Below the pieces are notes generated by a model. The model was not told the DNA's origin. It did no database searches and worked only from the letters and a program-made list of their open reading frames with translations. A program made the translations under genes and the position numbers. A stretch of DNA of 64,000 bases from Sordaria brevicollis (lineage: Eukaryota; Ascomycota; Sordariomycetes; Sordariales; Sordariaceae), in the NCBI GenBank assembly GCA_033439795.1, contig JAUTDP010000002.1:1674001-1738000 (forward strand), given 5' to 3'. Within the stretch, counting starts at the first letter, position 1; each line of letters starts with the position of its first letter. Positions 59,616-64,000 of this stretch are shown here, piece by piece.

Positions 59616-60554
59616 CTAGAGCAAAGCAAGCATTTCCCCCTGGTCTGCCGCTGTGTCTTCTTCTTGCTGTCGCTGCTCTCCCACCGCTACCACCCGCTTC
59701 CAGTCCTCCTCCTCCATCGCTCTCTGCAACCTTGCCACCGTCTCCTTCTCTTCGTCCCCTTTTCCTTTCCAAAACCAAACCAGTTCACCAATTTTGCGTA
59801 TCAGACTGTTATCATCAAAAACAGCTGGCCTCCCGGCACCACCACAACTTCGGCAATAACCCTCAATATCCACCCTCTCGCCCTCTTCAACCAGCCACTC
59901 CAGCAAATACTTGATATCCCCCTCGTCGGATTTGAACCGCTCCACAGATTTGGGTCGGTCGCTCCCCAGAAAGTTGGTGCAACGCTTGATTTTGGTAAGG
60001 AGGAGGAATCGAGGAGCAAGAATGGGAATTCCGAGCAGCACGGTTCTAACTTGGTTGAGATGTCGAGGTAGACCGAGGGAGCCGGCGCGGAGGGTTTCGA
60101 CGGGGACCCGGACCGGGACTCGGACCGCCGGGACCGGGTTGTTGTTATTTTCTCCCTCCGTTTGTGCTGTGAAGACGAGCTTTGGGACCAAACCAGCCCC
60201 AACCAAACTAAATCTTGAGTCATGGTCGACTAGCAGTTGGCGGATTTGATGAATTGCGGGCTCTGGGGTTTTTGTTGGCGTCGAGGTCTTTATGTTTTGC
60301 ACATGGCTGGAGGGGTCGGGCGTGGGCCTGGGACATGGAGGGAAGGCGGAATCCTCAATGATAACGTCGATATCGAGGGTTGAACGTGAGGTGCCGAGCA
60401 GGTTAAAGGCAAAGCCGCCGATAAAGGCGTGCGGAATGTTGTGGCGGGTGAGAATGTCTGTGAGTGCGGTTGCTGCTTGTAAACGGGCGGAGAAGGAAGG
60501 GGCGCTGGGCCCGTGGGATTCTTGAAGCTCTTCTGCTTTTTGCGAATGATGCAT
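59616..60554 (-). CDS. Nucleotidyltransferase-fold protein, function unknown
   Basis: A single-exon frame of 312 residues. Near the N-terminus (residues 41-65) is PHAFIGGFAFNLLG followed by STLDIDVIIE: the GG of a polymerase-beta-like nucleotidyltransferase plus an Asp-x-Asp pair (residues 61 and 63) that would bind metal. A further acidic residue for the third ligand is not obvious by eye. After a Pro-rich linker comes a conserved-looking block (VPVETLRAGSLGLPRHL, then LAPRFLLLTKIKR), an IKYLLEWLVEEGE helix and a charged, coiled C-terminus. Such proteins occur as expanded families of unknown role in filamentous fungi and resemble bacterial minimal or AbiEii-like nucleotidyltransferases in fold. 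Activity is not demonstrated. A broken relative lies about 1 kb upstream in the opposite orientation. Confidence 0.75.
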   Translation of the reverse strand: MHHSQKAEELQESHGPSAPSFSARLQAATALTDILTRHNIPHAFIGGFAFNLLGTSRSTLDIDVIIEDSAFPPCPRPTPDPSSHVQNIKTSTPTKTPEPAIHQIRQLLVDHDSRFSLVGAGLVPKLVFTAQTEGENNNNPVPAVRVPVRVPVETLRAGSLGLPRHLNQVRTVLLGIPILAPRFLLLTKIKRCTNFLGSDRPKSVERFKSDEGDIKYLLEWLVEEGERVDIEGYCRSCGGAGRPAVFDDNSLIRKIGELVWFWKGKGDEEKETVARLQRAMEEEDWKRVVAVGEQRQQEEDTAADQGEMLALL

Positions 60555-61549
60555 TTTGAGCTGAGTGAGAGATGCTGTTGAGCCTTGGTGTTAGCAGAAA
60601 GACTGTATGGGGACTTCACGCGCACCGATATACCTTCTCTTTGAGCAATGATGCAAAATGGTACTTGATGAGGAACGCGGTTCAAAGGTGACACGTCTTG
60701 TATGCTCGTAATTAAGCGGCTAGCTGAATAGGCAAGATGGTTGGTGATTGAAAATTGTAAGTGACGAAAGGTGAGCGAAGGAAGTCGCAAGGAGAGAGGA
60801 GAGAAACCCCCTTTTATACCAAAATTATATACATTACACTTGGACACTCCCGCACATTGTCTGATTTCAGGGCAAGAAAGCCTGTAAGCTTAAGCATTGT
60901 GCATAAGACGCACTCCACGTGCAGAACGCCCGTCCCAAATCAAGAAGAAGCGGGTGTCAGAGGCTGACTTCTTCTTTCAGATTCGTGCAACATGTGCGAC
61001 CTGCCTTTGCTCCGCGAGGATTTAGTCACATCTACGGTATCCCTACCATGCTCCTGGAAATCAGCTATGCACACTCTTGCTGGTCTCGAAACAAGGCGCT
61101 TCCGCTTAGGAACACTTCCTTCCTTGATGACGGATCAAGTTAGGTAGGCAGGTAGGCAGGTCAGGATACAGAATCTTGCCCATCTCTTCAACGATCAAAA
61201 TGTCAATAAGGACCGCCTTCGTGGAAACAAGCAGTAGCTGCATCACACAACGCACCTGAGGCACCACTCGACCAAAATTATTCACTAGACCAGCTGAAAG
61301 CCTCCATCTTGCGTGTTCTGTTAAAACCAGTAGCTCCATACTCTTTGAGTAGTCGTTCTCAACGAGTGTCCTAAGAAAATGTTGCGTAGAGTGCGATTTA
61401 CATTTTCAATGGGAGACAGGAAACATGACCTCAACCTTGCCGTTATAGTACGAAGCTGATCAAAGTATAGTAACAGGTACAGATGATGGCCATATGCCAC
61501 TCCTACCCACTCCTTACTTGCTTTATAAATCATTTATACATGGCCATCC
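60555..61549. other. Divergent intergenic region between the nucleotidyltransferase-like gene and its relic
   Basis: About 1 kb between the intact gene's start and the relic's ATG, containing the presumed promoter. A TAGG/CAGG tandem occurs at 61141-61161. No other gene is seen. Confidence 0.5.
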
Positions 61550-61980
61550 ATGACAAGCTCCTCTAAGACTATATCCCCTGCCTCGACCTTATCCCTTTCA
61601 GCCAGAAACCCCGCCGCAACCGTCGTGTCCGACATCCTCAACATCTACGATATCCCCCATGCGTGTATTGGGGGGGTGCCTTTGAACCTGTTAGGCCGCA
61701 CCTACTCAAAATGACTCCGACATAAGATGTCCTTGTGGACGATACAAAGCTTTGCGGACAGGACACCAGGGTGATGAAGCCACATTTGACGGAAATCCCA
61801 ATGAAGCACGATCAACACTTCCAGACAACGAACAGTGCTTCGATGCACCTGAATTTCTATGCAGCCATTGTGCAAGACATGGTGGAGGTACCGATTGAGA
61901 CCCTGCCTGCGGGATAGTTGGGGCTGCTGCTCCGTTTACACTCCAATGTTGGTTTGGTTGTTAGCGCGGTACTTCTATAA
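61550..61980 (+). pseudogene. Degenerate paralogue of the nucleotidyltransferase-like gene
   Basis: Frame one (61550-61714) reads ARNPAATVVSDILNIYDIPH and then ACIGGVPLNLLGRT before a stop, closely parallel to ARLQAATALTDILTRHNIPH and AFIGGFAFNLLGTS of the intact gene. After a frameshift the Asp block continues as DVLVDDT at 61726. The same frame then reaches VPIETLPAG at about 61891-61917 (VPVETLRAG in the intact gene), followed by TAG and another stop at 61978-61980. Further same-frame coding-like sequence (LERHIESGRRHFAADIMSEE) reaches a TAG at 62223 after more stops. The copy is clearly non-functional as read. It is not strongly A+T-rich, so RIP at most touched it lightly. Confidence 0.75.
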
Positions 61981-62223
61981 GCGGCCATCATCTTAGACAT
62001 CTGAACTTGAACCCTTTCAAAAAGGGATGCTATGCTTAATTAGTTTTTGAAAAGGTATTAGAAGGACTTAGAGAGGCATATTGAGTCTGGTAGAAGACAT
62101 TTTGCAGCAGACATTATGTCTGAAGAAGGGATTCAAATGCTTGATAAGATCAATCCGAAGTATCAAGCCTACAACAAGCTAATATCGTGGACTATAGAAG
62201 ATGTCAATTTCAATGGCGTATAG

Positions 62224-63020
62224 CCGGGGTTATAGGGCTGTGGAAAGGGGAGAAGAATAATGCAAGAAGTCAAGAAAAAGCCATATGGACATAGATCGGG
62301 AGATCAAGCACACATGCCGGAAGGGATGGTTCTTCTCCAAGACTCTAAGGTTTTGTCCTTGGTAGGGGTACGTTCTTTTTGATATTATTGGGAGTAGGTG
62401 AAATTCGGAGTTAAATTCGGAGATGGAACTTTCAAATAACAATGGTTGATTAGCACATCAGAGTGCTGTGTGGTAGTGTCTCGGGCGAGGAGGAGGGTGA
62501 GGAAAGGAAACAAGGTACGCCGGTTCAAATGTGAATAGTAGCAAGCCAGATGTGTCATTGAGCTCAGGGGAGCCAGGCCCGCGAGCAAGGGTTCATGCAG
62601 GGTAAGGTAAGTTTGAAGATGCGTCCCGAGGTTCGAACTTTGGAACCTTCTGTCGTTCTGGGGTCCTTGTCAAGCTCTCAGGGGTTGTTCGATCTGGTTC
62701 GGAGACGAAAAGTTCACTTGGAAGATTGGGTGGAACTGCATTGCTCAAGACCAAAAGTCTAGTGAATGATACTGGTAAATGTGTGACGGTTCGGTATGTT
62801 CAAAGAAAAGTCAAGAGTAGTGTAAGAATGCAAGTGCGAGGACTATTTGGTAGGTTAATATCCGATCGACAAGACTGTGTTGGTTACAGGAGCCGCCAAT
62901 CTCCGAAGTGAGTTGATTGAGTGACAAGCAATCACCGGTGCGGCGCCACAAAGCCGTGATAATTGCGATCACCAGATACCTGCTTGCTATATGGATCTTT
63001 GGAATTAAACTTGGGTTCCG
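62224..63020. other. Intergenic stretch before the right-hand transposon relic
   Basis: About 0.8 kb of normal composition and no supported gene. A GGTTCGAAC string near 62630 resembles a tRNA T-arm, but no cloverleaf can be built around it. Confidence 0.45.
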
Positions 63021-63035
63021 GGTTATACCAGCATT

Positions 63036-63067
63036 GACCCCATGCACGGTCGACCCCATATACGGTC
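63036..63067 (+). repeat. Two tandem 16-bp units near the left end of the second relic
   Basis: GACCCCATGCACGGTC is followed directly by GACCCCATATACGGTC. The two differences are one G/A and one C/T, as RIP would give. Possibly a transposase-binding repeat. Confidence 0.6.
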
Positions 63068-63181
63068 ACGTCCCCGCACCCGCATCTCCCCCATATAAAC
63101 AATTACCCTCTTTCTTTCAATAATTATAATTTTATTAAAATACTATCGTTTTTAATTATTTTTATTACAATAAATTTATTA

Positions 63182-64000
63182 GCGCTCGAATTAACTATCG
63201 CTAACGTTCGTAACGGTCTTTCCCAATATATAGCGGCTAAGAAGTACGGCGTTCCCTAATTTACTATATCCGATTATATTCGAAGCGTCCCCTCCGCGTA
63301 CGATTCGAAAATACCGCGATAACGATTCTTTCCCGACTAAAAAAACTTCCTATATAAATAAATATTAAATAAGGAGGCTATTAGGCGAATTCCTAACCGT
63401 CGTCAATTTATTAATTTCGCTATAATTATATTGAAATAAGGGGGGGATTATAATAAATTAAGCGTACGTTAGGTAAACCAATTCTTAAAGAGAAACCTTA
63501 CTATTAGGATTAAAATTTCGAGCCTTCTTAAATTGGTTAGAATTAAAAGGTCTATTTAAAAGATATTTACAAAGTTTTTTAACCTTTTAGAAATTACTAT
63601 TCGAAATAAGGCTATTATACCCGTTAATATTATTAATATAGATGAATATAGATTTTAAAAGCTAGAATTTAATAAGGGGAAGGTATTTAGGATTTATTTA
63701 ATTAAGAAGGTATACGTAATAACGATTAATATAATTATTTAAGTATTTATAATTAAATACAGGATTATTAAAAGTAAGAGGTTAATATTTATCGTTATTT
63801 TTATTAACGTTAACCTTTAAAGTTAATAATTCCTTAACGAAATAAAGGATTAAAAGTACAATAGTATTTTTACTAAATAAAATAACGGCGATATTGCCCT
63901 ACAATAGTTAAAAGAGGTTTATATTTTAAAAACGTAATTAAATAATAATATTTAGCGCCTTTTAATCTTCGACGAGTATTCGAATTATATAATAAACGAC
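63182..64000 (+). pseudogene. Dead pogo-type transposase, 5' part (HTH_psq, CENP-B HTH, start of DDE_1)
   Basis: One frame runs 273 codons to the window edge with many stops but no frameshift. It reads an HTH_psq-like start (ALELTIANVRNGLSQYIAAK then KYGVP), a CENP-B-type second helix-turn-helix ending VNQFLKRNLTIRIK, and then the first catalytic block NIINIDEYRF (Asp codon at 63641). The second catalytic block reads RLLIFDEYSNY (Asp codon at 63971), 110 codons later. Stops are TAA/TAG/TGA where Gln, Trp or Arg would be expected, as C-to-T and G-to-A changes produce. The third catalytic Asp lies outside the window. Confidence 0.85.

Larger units (their letters stand above)
63028..64000 (+). 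mobile_element. Left part of a second RIP-inactivated pogo-like transposon, cut by the right edge
   Basis: The normal sequence changes to RIP-type A+T-rich DNA at about 63115. From 63182 a plus-strand frame encodes a dead pogo-type transposase to the window edge. The exact left end is uncertain: a TA at 63026-63027 followed by CCAGCATTGACCCCATGC is one candidate, just before two tandem 16-bp units that look like subterminal repeats. Its end sequence differs from the 23.8-kb element, so it is a separate family or subfamily. Confidence 0.7.

Noticed and set aside
62600..62660. GGTTCGAAC string as a possible tRNA
   Set aside because: No acceptor, D or anticodon stems can be paired around it.

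Overview
The window is eukaryotic DNA from a filamentous ascomycete, most likely Neurospora or a close Sordariales relative. Genes carry short (about 60-90 nt) introns with GTRAGT-type donors and CTAAC-like branch sites. The four-unit polyubiquitin gene has a C-terminal glutamine. Two AT-rich blocks (about 23.99-26.77 kb and 63.12 kb to the right edge) show the repeat-induced point mutation (RIP) signature: TpA-rich, almost no CpA/TpG, CpG retained. The identification rests on reading the sequence only; no database was searched.

Layout. 0-2 kb: the start of a small minus-strand gene cut by the left edge, then a WBP2-like GRAM/PH protein (minus). 2-12.6 kb: gene-poor, with one candidate small spliced gene near 8.3-8.75 kb. 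12.6-23.4 kb: three minus-strand genes in a row: a Rid1-like GBD/FH3 protein, an Apd1-type thioredoxin-like ferredoxin, and an Sct1/Gpt2-type glycerol-3-phosphate acyltransferase. 23.8-26.9 kb: a 3.1-kb Fot1/pogo DNA transposon with well preserved 92-bp terminal inverted repeats and a TA target duplication; its interior is destroyed by RIP. 30.1-35.4 kb: tRNA-Gly(CCC), a BRAP2/Etp1 RING-UBP protein and polyubiquitin. 39.5-42.1 kb: a Zn2Cys6 transcription factor. 43.5-43.8 kb: a 362-bp MITE-like element. 48.5-50.5 kb: the beta subunit of protein farnesyltransferase (five exons). 54.0-54.4 kb: a second MITE-like element. 57.4-58.2 kb: a small dsRNA-binding-fold-like protein. 59.6-60.6 kb: a nucleotidyltransferase-fold protein, with a broken divergently oriented paralogue at 61.55-62 kb. 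63.0-64 kb: the left part of a second RIP-destroyed pogo-like element.

The genes are unrelated housekeeping and regulatory functions (ubiquitin pathway, protein prenylation, lipid synthesis, Rho-type signalling, transcription), with no operon or gene cluster. The most unusual content is the transposon biology: one RIP-killed pogo element whose ends escaped mutation, a second at the right edge, and two short non-autonomous elements with intact inverted repeats and 3-bp target duplications. Long intergenic stretches (2-8 kb, 9-12.5 kb, 35.4-39.4 kb, 43.9-48.4 kb, 50.6-57.4 kb) hold many short open frames, none of which I could support as genes.
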